Below are positions 17,991 through 26,762 of a stretch of DNA of 64,000 bases, one piece after another. Where the stretch lies: contig NZ_JADMLG010000003.1 of assembly GCF_015674855.1 (NCBI RefSeq), positions 601,934-665,933 of the forward strand, written 5' to 3'. This stretch comes from Nocardia bovistercoris. GTDB lineage: Bacteria; Actinomycetota; Actinomycetes; Mycobacteriales; Mycobacteriaceae. Every line of letters begins with the position of its first letter. Position 1 is the stretch's first letter. The position numbers and the translations under genes were made by a program. The notes under the pieces are model-generated. The model ran no database searches. It was not told the origin of the DNA and saw only the letters and a list, made by a program, of their open reading frames with translations.

Positions 17991-18911
17991 ATGCGCAATA
18001 ACTGCTGCACCCCCAGTCAAGTTACACGGCCGGAATCGGAAGTGAAACGCACGGCGGCCGCCGCGACGAACGCCGCGCCGGATTCGATATCGCCGGAAAT
18101 GGTGTCACTGGCGGGCGGCGAATTTCTCATGGGCAGCGCGGACCCGGATATCTACCCGCTCGACGGCGAGGGGCCGGTGCGGCGCGAGACGGTGGCGCCG
18201 TTCGCGATCGCCGCGACCACGGTGACCGTCGCGCAGTTCGACGCCTTCGTCGCCGCCACCGGCTACGTCACCGACGCCGAACGCTTCGGCGACTCGCTGG
18301 TATTCGAGGCAGCGCTGCCCGAGCACGATCGCGAGCATCCGCGTATCGCGGATACGCCGTGGTGGGCGGTGGTCGGCGGCGCGGACTGGCGGCATCCGGC
18401 GGGTCCGCGCGCCGAGATCGACGCGCGGCGCGATCTCGCCGACCATCCGGTAGTGCACGTCTCGCTCGCGGACGCGCGGGAGTACTGCGCGTGGAGCGGC
18501 ACGGCGATACCCACCGAGGCGCAGTGGGAGTTCGCGTGCCGGGGCGGGCTGAGCGGGCAGCCCTATCCGTGGGGCTCGCAGCGCGATCCAGGCGGCGCGG
18601 CCATGATGAACATCTGGCGCGGCGAATTCCCCGGTTCGTCGAGTACGCCCGCAGGCGCCACCTTCACCGCGCCCGTGCACGACTACGCCCCCAACGGTTT
18701 CGGGCTGTTCCACACCACCGGCAATGTCTGGGAATGGACCACCGGGGAATTCGATCCGCGCCGCGGCGACCGGCGCGGCGTGATTCGCGGCGGATCGCAT
18801 ATGTGTCACGAAAGTTACTGCCGCCGCTACCGCACCTCGGCGCGCTCGGGCGCGAGCGCGGACACCTCGAGCGGCCACATCGGATTCCGGATCGTCGGCG
18901 CGGCGTTCTGA
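17991..18911 (+). CDS. Formylglycine-generating enzyme
   Basis: A copper-dependent oxidase (306 aa) that converts the sulfatase CxPxR cysteine to formylglycine. The FGE-sulfatase fold is seen from MVSLAGGEFLMGS to the end. The catalytic pair is Cys272 and Cys277 in MCHESYCRRYR, followed by the terminal SGHIGFR. The gene is divergent from the sulfatase with 69 bases between them. A cataat hexamer ends six bases before the ATG and no ribosome site is present, so the mRNA may be leaderless. The N-terminus has an adjacent Cys pair (NNCC) before a poorly ordered lead, which is unexplained. Confidence 0.93.
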   Translation: MRNNCCTPSQVTRPESEVKRTAAAATNAAPDSISPEMVSLAGGEFLMGSADPDIYPLDGEGPVRRETVAPFAIAATTVTVAQFDAFVAATGYVTDAERFGDSLVFEAALPEHDREHPRIADTPWWAVVGGADWRHPAGPRAEIDARRDLADHPVVHVSLADAREYCAWSGTAIPTEAQWEFACRGGLSGQPYPWGSQRDPGGAAMMNIWRGEFPGSSSTPAGATFTAPVHDYAPNGFGLFHTTGNVWEWTTGEFDPRRGDRRGVIRGGSHMCHESYCRRYRTSARSGASADTSSGHIGFRIVGAAF

Positions 18912-19238
18912 GCGCACGGTTCACCCGCTGTTCACCGGCCGCGCCCGAATCCTTTGCCCGGCAGCATCGCAGCCGTCGCCCGCGCGCGCGTCGTACGGAA
19001 AGCGTTGGCGCGGTGCGAGACAACACCGAGCGGCCGGTCGGGGCGCCGCGCACCGCATGCCGGAAACCGGCACAACCGTACCCGAAAGCGGCCGGAGCGG
19101 ATATCGTCGCAGGTCCGAGACTTGTTGCGGCACCGAGTAGCACGGGTTGCCGAAGAATCGCGCGACCGTAGCCGCGCTCGCGTCGCGCAGTCGGAAGGCG
19201 GGCGCGCGTGGCATCGGCGCGGGCGATACAGTACGGCG
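18912..19238. other. Intergenic region without a supported gene
   Basis: About 330 bases, very GC-rich, with scattered short open frames that do not look like protein. It must carry the promoter of the SLATT-like gene. Nothing else was recognised. Confidence 0.45.
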
Positions 19239-19829
19239 GTGACCGAGCACCGATTGCCCATCGGCGGGGAGCGCTCGCAGGACTTCGGAGTACCCTCTTC
19301 GCTGGATCTGCGCTCCGCCGACTGGTCGAGTTCCGATGAGACACTCGCCTGGCTTTTCCACCGCGTCGAGGCGTACGCGATGGACGCGCGCGACTGGTAC
19401 GCGAAGGACAAACGCGTCAAGCAGCGCACCAGCCTAGCGCTCACCGCGACCATGATCGTGCTCGGTCTCGTCGGAATCCTGGTGCCGCTCGCAACCACCG
19501 CAGGCCTCGACACCCTCAACCCGAGCTGGGGGTATGTCCTGCTGGCCTGCGCCGTCGGGTGCGCGGCGATCGACCGGTTCTTCGGTGTCTCCACCGCGTG
19601 GACGCGCGATACGCGCTGCGTTCAGTCGATCAACGCGATGATGTGCGATTTCCAGCTCGAATGGGCGTCGGTGTCACGGGCCTCGGCCAACTCCAACGGC
19701 GAAATCGACCGCCGCATGGGACTTCTCAGGGAGTTCTCGCACCGGGTCAACGAGGTGATCGCGCGCGAGACCATCGCGTGGACCACCCAGTTCCCGCACG
19801 CGGGCGAGATACGGGGCGGTCGGCGGTAG
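19239..19829 (+). CDS. SLATT-like two-helix membrane protein
   Basis: A 196-aa protein starting at a GTG. It has an N-terminal helical region with an aromatic WLFHRVEAYAMDARDWYAKDKRVKQ segment, two membrane helices (about 66-88 and 97-113), and a C-terminal cytosolic helix (MMCDFQLEWASVSRASANSN). This is the layout of SLATT domains, which are predicted pore-forming effectors in nucleotide-signalled defence and also occur as orphans. No nucleotide cyclase, SLOG or TIR gene adjoins it here, so a defence role is only a possibility. Family assignment is by layout and needs a profile search. Confidence 0.55.
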   Translation: MTEHRLPIGGERSQDFGVPSSLDLRSADWSSSDETLAWLFHRVEAYAMDARDWYAKDKRVKQRTSLALTATMIVLGLVGILVPLATTAGLDTLNPSWGYVLLACAVGCAAIDRFFGVSTAWTRDTRCVQSINAMMCDFQLEWASVSRASANSNGEIDRRMGLLREFSHRVNEVIARETIAWTTQFPHAGEIRGGRR

Positions 19830-19878
19830 CGCGCCGAAGCTACCGCGGGTAGGGGCCCGAAACGAGCGGGCCGCGGGC

Positions 19879-20208
19879 TCAGTCCCGCCCGAGCGCGTGG
19901 GCGAGCTCGGACTTCGACATCTTGGAGCGGCCGTCGATATCGCGCTTCTTGGCCTCGTTGTACAGCTGGTCGCGGGTCGGCCCCTTCGGCCTACGCGTGC
20001 CCGAACGCTGACCGCCGCGCTGCTGCGGCGACTTGTCCTCGACCGAGGTGCGGCTCGCCGTCCGGGTCTGACCGGCCTGCGCGCGGTTCTTGTTCACCGT
20101 CCGCGCGGCGATCTCCTTCGCCCGCTTTTCCGAGGTGCCGCGATCCTCGGCGGAATCCCTGATGTGCTCGTACTGCCGTTCCTGTTTGTCCGTCCATTCC
20201 TTCGGCAT
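19879..20208 (-). CDS. Small basic Rho-N/SAP-like protein (plasmid-stabilisation-type)
   Basis: A 109-aa, highly charged protein. The start is fixed by GGAGGT seven bases before the ATG at 20208. Residues 1-50 (MPKEWTDKQERQYEHIRDSA then KRAKEIAARTVNKNR) match a small actinobacterial protein often labelled plasmid stabilisation protein. The C-terminal 35 residues (TRDQLYNEAKKRDIDGRSKM then SKSELAHAL) look like a Rho-termination-factor N-terminal or SAP-like helix-loop-helix. It may bind nucleic acid. The function is unproven, and the common label has no strong support. Confidence 0.75.
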   Translation of the reverse strand: MPKEWTDKQERQYEHIRDSAEDRGTSEKRAKEIAARTVNKNRAQAGQTRTASRTSVEDKSPQQRGGQRSGTRRPKGPTRDQLYNEAKKRDIDGRSKMSKSELAHALGRD

Positions 20209-20275
20209 GTCGATCACCTCCTCTGGTCGGCAGGTACCCCGATCCCGCGATCGAAACCAGCGGGCGCTACCCGTT

Positions 20276-21004
20276 CTATCGGCTCGAAGCAGGTCGCGGA
20301 CCCTGGAAAGGGTTGGGGAAGTGCGCGGCGGGCCGGTGCGCGACGGGGCGGGCGGGCCTGCGGATTCGTCGCGTCCAGGCCGGGACGACTTCGCCGCGTC
20401 CGACGCCCGCCAGCAGCACGTGCGCCGCGCCGAGCAGGATCATGGCGGCCGCGGCGACCATGGCCAGTGCCGTCACCGAGTCCAACGGCAGCAACAGCAG
20501 CAGGACCCCGGCGAACAGCACGGCGAGCCCGACCAGTTCGTGTCGCAGCGGACGGGCCAGTTCGTCGTCCCACACCGCGACATTGGCCAGGCCGATACCC
20601 GTTGTCGCCCAACCGATCCCGAGCCACATCGAGAGCATCGGCACCGAATTGCCGCCGCTCACGCACATGAGCGCGAAGCCTGCCGAGATCAGGCCGCACA
20701 CCACGAGCAGCACCCGCAGCGGCGTCGCGAAACGCGCGCCTGCGGCGAGGAATATCTGCGCGCCCGCACCGAGGGCGAGTACGAGTCCGAACAGCAGCTC
20801 GAGGGTCGCTACCGACCGGCCCGGCCACACCGCGACCGGCAACGCCAGTGCGGCCCAAGCGATACCGAGCACAACGAGCGCTTCGCGACCACGGTGGACT
20901 CGCGAATCCGGGTCGTCGGCGCGCGCGAACAGTGGCGCGGCAGTGCGGGGCGAAGGGGAGAACGGCCGACCCGTCGCTGCGGGACGGCGAGCATGTGTCG
21001 TCAT
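20276..21004 (-). CDS. HdeD/DUF308 family membrane protein
   Basis: A 242-aa integral membrane protein with about six helices arranged as the repeated helix pairs of the HdeD/DUF308 family. The start MTTHARRP at 21004 is chosen because the upstream extension is Arg/Pro-rich and not hydrophobic. It ends in a basic tail. HdeD is linked to acid resistance in E. coli, but actinobacterial members are not characterised in that role. It lies downstream of nothing obvious and is separated by 67 bases from the Rho-N-like gene on the same strand. Confidence 0.72.
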   Translation of the reverse strand: MTTHARRPAATGRPFSPSPRTAAPLFARADDPDSRVHRGREALVVLGIAWAALALPVAVWPGRSVATLELLFGLVLALGAGAQIFLAAGARFATPLRVLLVVCGLISAGFALMCVSGGNSVPMLSMWLGIGWATTGIGLANVAVWDDELARPLRHELVGLAVLFAGVLLLLLPLDSVTALAMVAAAAMILLGAAHVLLAGVGRGEVVPAWTRRIRRPARPVAHRPAAHFPNPFQGPRPASSR

Positions 21005-21199
21005 GCGGCACGGATGCCCATTCACCGCCGATCGACACCGTCGATCCGACCACAGTGTTTCCGTTGGATCGGGACGGCCCGCCGAAGCGGCACCGAGCGG
21101 TGTCGTCGATCGAATCCGCGGCGCGGATCCTCGATGTCGGAGCACCTCGGTAATCCAGCGCGGGTGATCCGCGTGCCCGCCCGCGAGATCCGGCGGGGC

Positions 21200-21376
21200 T
21201 CACTCACCCTGTTCGCCGACCTCGCGGTAGATGCGCAGCGCCGCCGCGAGCTTGCCCGCGAGACCTTCCAGCGGGGCGGGCCGCAAGGTCTTGCCGAAGG
21301 CCGCGGCGTCGAGCAGCGCGCGGCGCACATCCTCCACCTGCGCTCTGGCGAAGTCGATGCGGTCGGGGTCGGACAT
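21200..21376 (-). CDS. Small hypothetical protein
   Basis: A 58-aa helical protein starting MSDPDRIDFARAQVEDVRRA, with no membrane segment or known motif. It is divergent from the TetR gene with 105 bases between the starts, and an imperfect inverted repeat (21397-21414) sits between them. The codon use fits a real gene, but no family is recognised. Confidence 0.5.
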   Translation of the reverse strand: MSDPDRIDFARAQVEDVRRALLDAAAFGKTLRPAPLEGLAGKLAAALRIYREVGEQGE

Positions 21377-21396
21377 GAACCGAGACCATACCCGCA

Positions 21397-21414
21397 ATCG
21401 AACAGACGTTCTAT
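21397..21414. promoter_or_regulatory. Inverted repeat between the small gene and tetR
   Basis: ATCGAAC, four spacer bases, then GTTCTAT form 7-bp arms with one mismatch. The site lies 20 bases upstream of the small minus-strand gene and 67 before the TetR ATG, a usual place for a TetR operator. Confidence 0.35.
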
Positions 21415-21456
21415 CCGAACCTCCGTCGCGTCGCGATGTCGCGATATCCACGGCCG

Positions 21457-21476
21457 CTCCGGAGCATTACTCTGTC
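21457..21476 (+). promoter_or_regulatory. 20-bp promoter motif, copy 1 (tetR)
   Basis: CTCCGGAGCATTACTCTGTC matches 22197-22216 at 17 of 20 positions. It combines a palindrome (CTCCGGAG) with TACTCT, a possible -10 element that ends 8 bases before the TetR ATG, so the tetR mRNA may be leaderless. Confidence 0.5.
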
Positions 21477-21481
21477 AGCGC

Positions 21482-22177
21482 ATGGGAGTTCGTGACGAAG
21501 TCTTACGCGCCGCACTCGACTGCTTCACCACCGAGGGCTACGAGCGCACGACGATAGCCAGGATCCGGGAGCGCAGCGGCGTGTCCAACGGCGCGCTGTT
21601 CCACCACTTCCCCACCAAGGAGGCGATCGCGGGCGCGCTCTACGTGGAGTCCATCCGGTCGATCCAGGACGGCTATCGGCGCGTGCTCGAGCGCGGGCCG
21701 AGTACGCCGCGCGAGGCCATCGGGGGCGTCATCGAGCAGCATCTTTCGTGGGTCGAGCGCAATCCCGCGCGCGCCCGTTTCCTCTACGCGCAGGGCCGAC
21801 TCGACTGGTCAACCGCCGCGGGCGACGAGTTGCGGGCGATGAACACCGAGGTGGGCGGGGCGTACCGGGAGTTTCTGACGCCGTTCGTCGAACGCGGTAC
21901 GGTCCGCGAACTGCCCATGACGGTGCTGGTCGCCGTGATCACCGGGCCCGCGCACGCCGTGGCGCAGCAGTGGCTGGCCGGTCAGATTCCGGGGTCGGCG
22001 ACGGCCTATCTGGACGAACTGGTGGACGCCGCCGTCGCGGCCGTCGCCGTCGACCCGGGCCCGCGCAGGTCGACGCCCGCGCGGCCGGTCAGCGGTCGCG
22101 TCCGCATCCAACTGCTCGACGAGGCAGGCGCGGTGCTCGCCGATGGCGAGGCCGTCACGCCCCTGTACGGGCACTGA
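21482..22177 (+). CDS. TetR family regulator
   Basis: A 231-aa repressor. The HTH is at residues about 5-50 with SGVSNGALFHHFPTKEAIA. The ligand domain follows (ERNPARARFLYAQGRLDW). A C-terminal extension (GRVRIQLLDEAGAVLADGEA) goes beyond the usual TetR length. It is followed by an acyl-CoA dehydrogenase 73 bases downstream, whose promoter repeats the 20-bp motif found just before this gene, so it probably regulates itself and that enzyme with an acyl-CoA-like ligand. That is inference. Confidence 0.87.
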   Translation: MGVRDEVLRAALDCFTTEGYERTTIARIRERSGVSNGALFHHFPTKEAIAGALYVESIRSIQDGYRRVLERGPSTPREAIGGVIEQHLSWVERNPARARFLYAQGRLDWSTAAGDELRAMNTEVGGAYREFLTPFVERGTVRELPMTVLVAVITGPAHAVAQQWLAGQIPGSATAYLDELVDAAVAAVAVDPGPRRSTPARPVSGRVRIQLLDEAGAVLADGEAVTPLYGH

Positions 22178-22196
22178 ATCGGCCTACCGACTAAAA

Positions 22197-22216
22197 CTCC
22201 GGAGTGTTACTCTGCC
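22197..22216 (+). promoter_or_regulatory. 20-bp promoter motif, copy 2 (acyl-CoA dehydrogenase)
   Basis: CTCCGGAGTGTTACTCTGCC differs from copy 1 at three positions. It lies 34 bases upstream of the acyl-CoA dehydrogenase ATG and suggests shared control with the TetR gene. Confidence 0.5.
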
Positions 22217-22250
22217 GAGGTCACCCGAAGCCCGGCTTCCAGGAGTTCCG

Positions 22251-23429
22251 ATGATCACCGCGACCACCCCGTTCGAGCTGTCCGCCGAACACCGCGCCAT
22301 CCAGGCTGCGGCCCGCGACCTCGCGGCCGAATTCGCCCCGCGCGCCGCCGAGATCCGCGGCCACCTGATCGACCACGGCGAAATGCATCCCGGGCTGTGG
22401 GAGCGGTTTCGCGCCAACGGCTGGGCGGGTCTGCTGATCCCGAGCGAACACGGCGGAGCCGAAGGCGGCTTGCTCGGCGCCGCGCTGGTGCTCGAAGCCT
22501 TCGCCGAGCGCGGCATCGTGCTGTGGATGCCGGTGCTGTCCACCGCCGTCGCGTACGCGATCGACCGCGTCGGCCCCGACCGGGCCCGCGAGCACTGGCT
22601 GCCCAGGATCGCCGCGGGCGCGAGCCACCTCGCCATGGCGGCCACCGAACCGGACACCGGACACAACGTCTTCGGCACCGGCACCGAAATCCGCCGCGTC
22701 GGTGCGGATTTCGTGGTGAACGGACTCAAGCGGATCACCTCGGGACTCGATGTCGCCGAACGCGTCCTCGTGCTCGGACGCACCCCGGGCGACGGACCCG
22801 CCGCCGGCTTCACCACGCTGCTCGTCGACCCGCGCGCACCGGGCGCCACCATCACCGAGATCCCCATGGGCTACCGCGAGGGCGTCCGGCAGTTCCAGCT
22901 GGAATTCGACGATGTGGCGGTGCCGGGCACCGACCTCGTCGGCGCGGAAGGCGCTGGACTGTTCACGCTGTGGCCGTTCGCGGGCGTGGAACGCGTGCTC
23001 ACGGCCGCGATCTGCACGGGCACCGCCACCTACTGCATCGACCGCGGTGTGGCGCGCGCCAAGGAGCGCGTCATCTCCCGGAGCAAGCCGATCAGCGCGA
23101 ACCAGGCGATCTCCCACCCGCTCGCCCACCTGCACGCCCGCGCGTGCGCCGTCCGACTGCTACTGCACCGTGCCGCGGCGACCGTCGACGCCGACGGCTC
23201 ACCGCAGGCGATCGCCGCCGAAGCGAACGCCGTCAAACTCCTCGCCTCGGAACTCTCCTTCGACGCCGCCGACCACGCCATGCGGGTCTTCGGCGCGGAC
23301 GCCTGGGACGAGCGCGAGGGCTGGCTCGACCTCTACCTCGACACGCGCCTGTCCAGGTCGGGGCCGGTCAGCAACGAATTCGCGCTCAACCACCTGGCCG
23401 AACACGTGCTCGGCCTGCCATCCCGGTAG
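22251..23429 (+). CDS. Acyl-CoA dehydrogenase family protein
   Basis: An FAD-dependent dehydrogenase of 392 aa. AGGAG six bases before the ATG at 22251 fixes the start. It has the N-terminal helical domain (WERFRANGWAGLLIPSEHGG), the middle beta domain (MAATEPDTGHNVFGTGTEI, then VNGLKRITSG) and the C-terminal helical domain. The usual Glu base region near RVFGADAWDEREG is divergent, so the exact reaction and substrate are uncertain. It probably belongs to fatty acid or sterol side-chain oxidation, under the TetR gene upstream. Confidence 0.88.
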   Translation: MITATTPFELSAEHRAIQAAARDLAAEFAPRAAEIRGHLIDHGEMHPGLWERFRANGWAGLLIPSEHGGAEGGLLGAALVLEAFAERGIVLWMPVLSTAVAYAIDRVGPDRAREHWLPRIAAGASHLAMAATEPDTGHNVFGTGTEIRRVGADFVVNGLKRITSGLDVAERVLVLGRTPGDGPAAGFTTLLVDPRAPGATITEIPMGYREGVRQFQLEFDDVAVPGTDLVGAEGAGLFTLWPFAGVERVLTAAICTGTATYCIDRGVARAKERVISRSKPISANQAISHPLAHLHARACAVRLLLHRAAATVDADGSPQAIAAEANAVKLLASELSFDAADHAMRVFGADAWDEREGWLDLYLDTRLSRSGPVSNEFALNHLAEHVLGLPSR

Positions 23430-23435
23430 CCCGGC

Positions 23436-24642
<1,207 letters not shown>

Positions 24643-25056
24643 ATGGATCAGCAACGTGCCGCATTCGGAAGTTCCAGCGAGGAAGGCCAATTGGGTTCAC
24701 CTACGGGCATTGTGGACACCATGCATCCCGAAATTCTCGACCAGCCCGGCTATTTCTCCACCCACATATCGGAATCGATTGTCCGGGAGCCCTTTCCGGG
24801 CGTCCGCGTGCGCCCGCTCTGGAAGGACCCCGGTGGCGCGCACGCGGCCGTGTTGGAAATGGATCCCGGCGCCTCGTGGCCGCGTCGCGATATCCACGAG
24901 CCGGGTCCGGAGGAGGTCTACGTCGTGGCAGGCGTGTTCAACGACGGCGCGCGCGACTACCCGGCAGGCACGTTCCTGCACGCGCCCGCCGGGTCGTGGC
25001 ACATTCCCTCGACCTCGAGCGGCTGCGTCCTGTTCCTCTTCTACCCGGCCGGGTGA
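24643..25056 (+). CDS. ChrR-like cupin protein
   Basis: A 137-aa protein whose last 110 residues form one cupin barrel (WKDPGGAHAAVLEMDPGASW, HEPGPEEVYVVAGVF, PAGTFLHAPAGSWHIP). This resembles the C-terminal cupin of ChrR-type anti-sigma factors, but the zinc-binding N-terminal anti-sigma domain is missing. His and Glu in HEPGPEE and the later His residues could hold a metal. AGGAGG precedes the ATG at 24643 by four bases; an internal ATG at 24721 begins the conserved part and is an alternative start. The role is unknown, perhaps singlet-oxygen or peroxide sensing. Confidence 0.7.
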   Translation: MDQQRAAFGSSSEEGQLGSPTGIVDTMHPEILDQPGYFSTHISESIVREPFPGVRVRPLWKDPGGAHAAVLEMDPGASWPRRDIHEPGPEEVYVVAGVFNDGARDYPAGTFLHAPAGSWHIPSTSSGCVLFLFYPAG

Positions 25057-25077
25057 CGGGCCTGAGCAGCCGGGGGA

Positions 25078-25245
25078 TCAGAGCAGGACGACAAGCAGGC
25101 TCGCGGCGATGACGAGGACTATCCAGGCGATCAGGATGCCGCGGCCGGAGCGTGCGGTGCCGAAGCATTCCGCGACCTCCTCGCGGCGCGGCGTAGCGCT
25201 CCGATTCGGGGTTTCGGTTCGAGGCGTCGTGGTGTGGACGTTCAC
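25078..25245 (-). CDS. Small single-helix membrane protein (55 aa)
   Basis: A short open frame beginning with GTG at 25245, with AGGAG eight bases upstream. The first 36 residues are polar with Thr, Pro and Arg (VNVHTTTPRTETP), and the last 19 form one hydrophobic helix (ILIAWIVLVIAASLLVVLL) that ends at the stop, as in tail-anchored proteins. No family is recognised. The clean hydrophobic end and the ribosome site favour a real gene. Confidence 0.55.
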   Translation of the reverse strand: MNVHTTTPRTETPNRSATPRREEVAECFGTARSGRGILIAWIVLVIAASLLVVLL

Positions 25246-25382
25246 GTGATCATCTCCTGGTGCGAGAGTCCGTGGGCCGCGAACGGCTGCTTGGAGGGGG
25301 GCGGTCGACGGTGCGGTCGCCTCGTCCTCGCACTACCCACGAATCGGCGCGCGCACCAACATCCTGGCGTGCGATGCGCCAC

Positions 25383-26321
25383 TCAGGAGCGCAGGGTGGT
25401 GACCGGGGCGCAGCCGTAGGCGCGGCGGTAGGCGATGGCGAAGCGGCCGGGGTGGGCGAAACCCCACTCGTAGGCGACCGAGGTGACGGTGGCGCCGTCG
25501 GCGGGGTCGGCGGCGATCAGGTGTTCGTGGGCGGCGGCCAGGCGCAGGCGGCGCAGGTATCGCGCGGGGGTGGTGTCGAGGTGGCGGCGGAACGCCAGTT
25601 GCAGGGCGCGCACCGTGACGCACGCGGCGGCGGCGATATCGACCACCGAAATGCTTTCGCCCAGATGGGATTCGATGTAAGCGACGGCGCGGCGCACGGT
25701 GTCGGGGCGGGCGTCGCGGCGGTCGAGGGTGGTCGGTTCGACCACGGCGGTGGTCGGCATGGTGTGCAGGACGGTGGCCGTCAGATAGTCGACCGCGGTC
25801 GCGGACACCAGGTCGGAACAGGCGTCGGGGTCGGCGGCGAGCCGTCGCAGATGCTCGACCACCTCCGACAGCAGTCGCCCAGCCGCGGCGGACACCGGGC
25901 GGGGGCCGGTGATCCGCACCGGGGTCCGCGCGTCGGCGGCGGCGCGGTCGAGCAGGGCGGTATCGAACATGGTGACGCTGTAGTCGGCCGAGCGGACCAC
26001 CCCCGAATAGGGCAGTTCCGGCGGGGTCAGCATGCCGATCTCTCCGGGTACGAACGCGCCGACGCCGGTATCGCGGACGGTTTCCTCGATCGACCCGGAA
26101 TGCATCGTGCACAGGCACACCTTGTGCAGCGCGTCGGCGTCGTAGCTCATGTCGAATCCGAACCGGAGCCGGTCCAGACTCACCGGGCCGAGCATGTCAC
26201 GGCGCACTCGGGTCCGCACCCCGCGCGCACTGTCGTCGGTGATACTCATCGAGGTGTAGGCGTCGACGAGGAAGTCCTCGGTCGCTCCGAGATCATAGCT
26301 GTCGAACAGGAGATTGCGCAT
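25383..26321 (-). CDS. AraC family transcriptional regulator
   Basis: A 312-aa regulator. Residues about 1-190 resemble the AraC-binding-like cupin domain. The last 100 form the double HTH of AraC/XylS proteins (VDIAAAACVTVRALQLAFRRHL, then VTSVAYEWGFAHPGRFAIAYRRAYG). The start at 26321 (MRNLLFDSYDLG) is where homology begins. No adjacent operon shows a clear target; the nearest enzyme is the divergent double acyl-CoA dehydrogenase at 26763. Confidence 0.88.
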   Translation of the reverse strand: MRNLLFDSYDLGATEDFLVDAYTSMSITDDSARGVRTRVRRDMLGPVSLDRLRFGFDMSYDADALHKVCLCTMHSGSIEETVRDTGVGAFVPGEIGMLTPPELPYSGVVRSADYSVTMFDTALLDRAAADARTPVRITGPRPVSAAAGRLLSEVVEHLRRLAADPDACSDLVSATAVDYLTATVLHTMPTTAVVEPTTLDRRDARPDTVRRAVAYIESHLGESISVVDIAAAACVTVRALQLAFRRHLDTTPARYLRRLRLAAAHEHLIAADPADGATVTSVAYEWGFAHPGRFAIAYRRAYGCAPVTTLRS

Positions 26322-26762
26322 ACCGTGACCGTTCCTTCGACCGTCCTCCGTCGTTGGCGTGCTCGCCGCGACACTTGAGCCGGAGCGTCGCACCCGCCAC
26401 GAACCGCGCGGTCACCGGGCGAATCGGACCACCGACGGCGGTCCCGAACAGTCCTTGCCGAGAAATACCGACGCTACCACGGTCGCCTGCCCGAGGTCGG
26501 CGGCGCGAACGCCGCGGTCCGCCGTACGAACCGCCTGACCTGCGCTTTCCACAGGAGACTTGTGTCGAGATCCGGCTCTCGGCGCAGCGGCTGGTCGAAG
26601 CGCCGAGCGAATTCGGCGGCGCGGGCGCCCGGACCCACACGCGATTCGACCACCTGTTGCCCACCGCGCAGCAACGGGGCTGCCCCGTTCGCCCACGCGG
26701 ATTCCCTTCCGGTCGCTAACGTTCGTAACGCCTGACCGTGCGACCCCACCGTGGAGGACCCC
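26322..26762. other. Intergenic region without a supported gene
   Basis: About 440 bases between the divergent AraC and acyl-CoA dehydrogenase genes. Open frames here are short and overlap one another. No gene, RNA or strong repeat was recognised. Confidence 0.45.

Noticed and set aside
26412..26762. Possible minus-strand gene between the AraC and acyl-CoA dehydrogenase genes
   Set aside because: The frames are Arg-rich, continue as antisense into the dehydrogenase, and lack any start signal.
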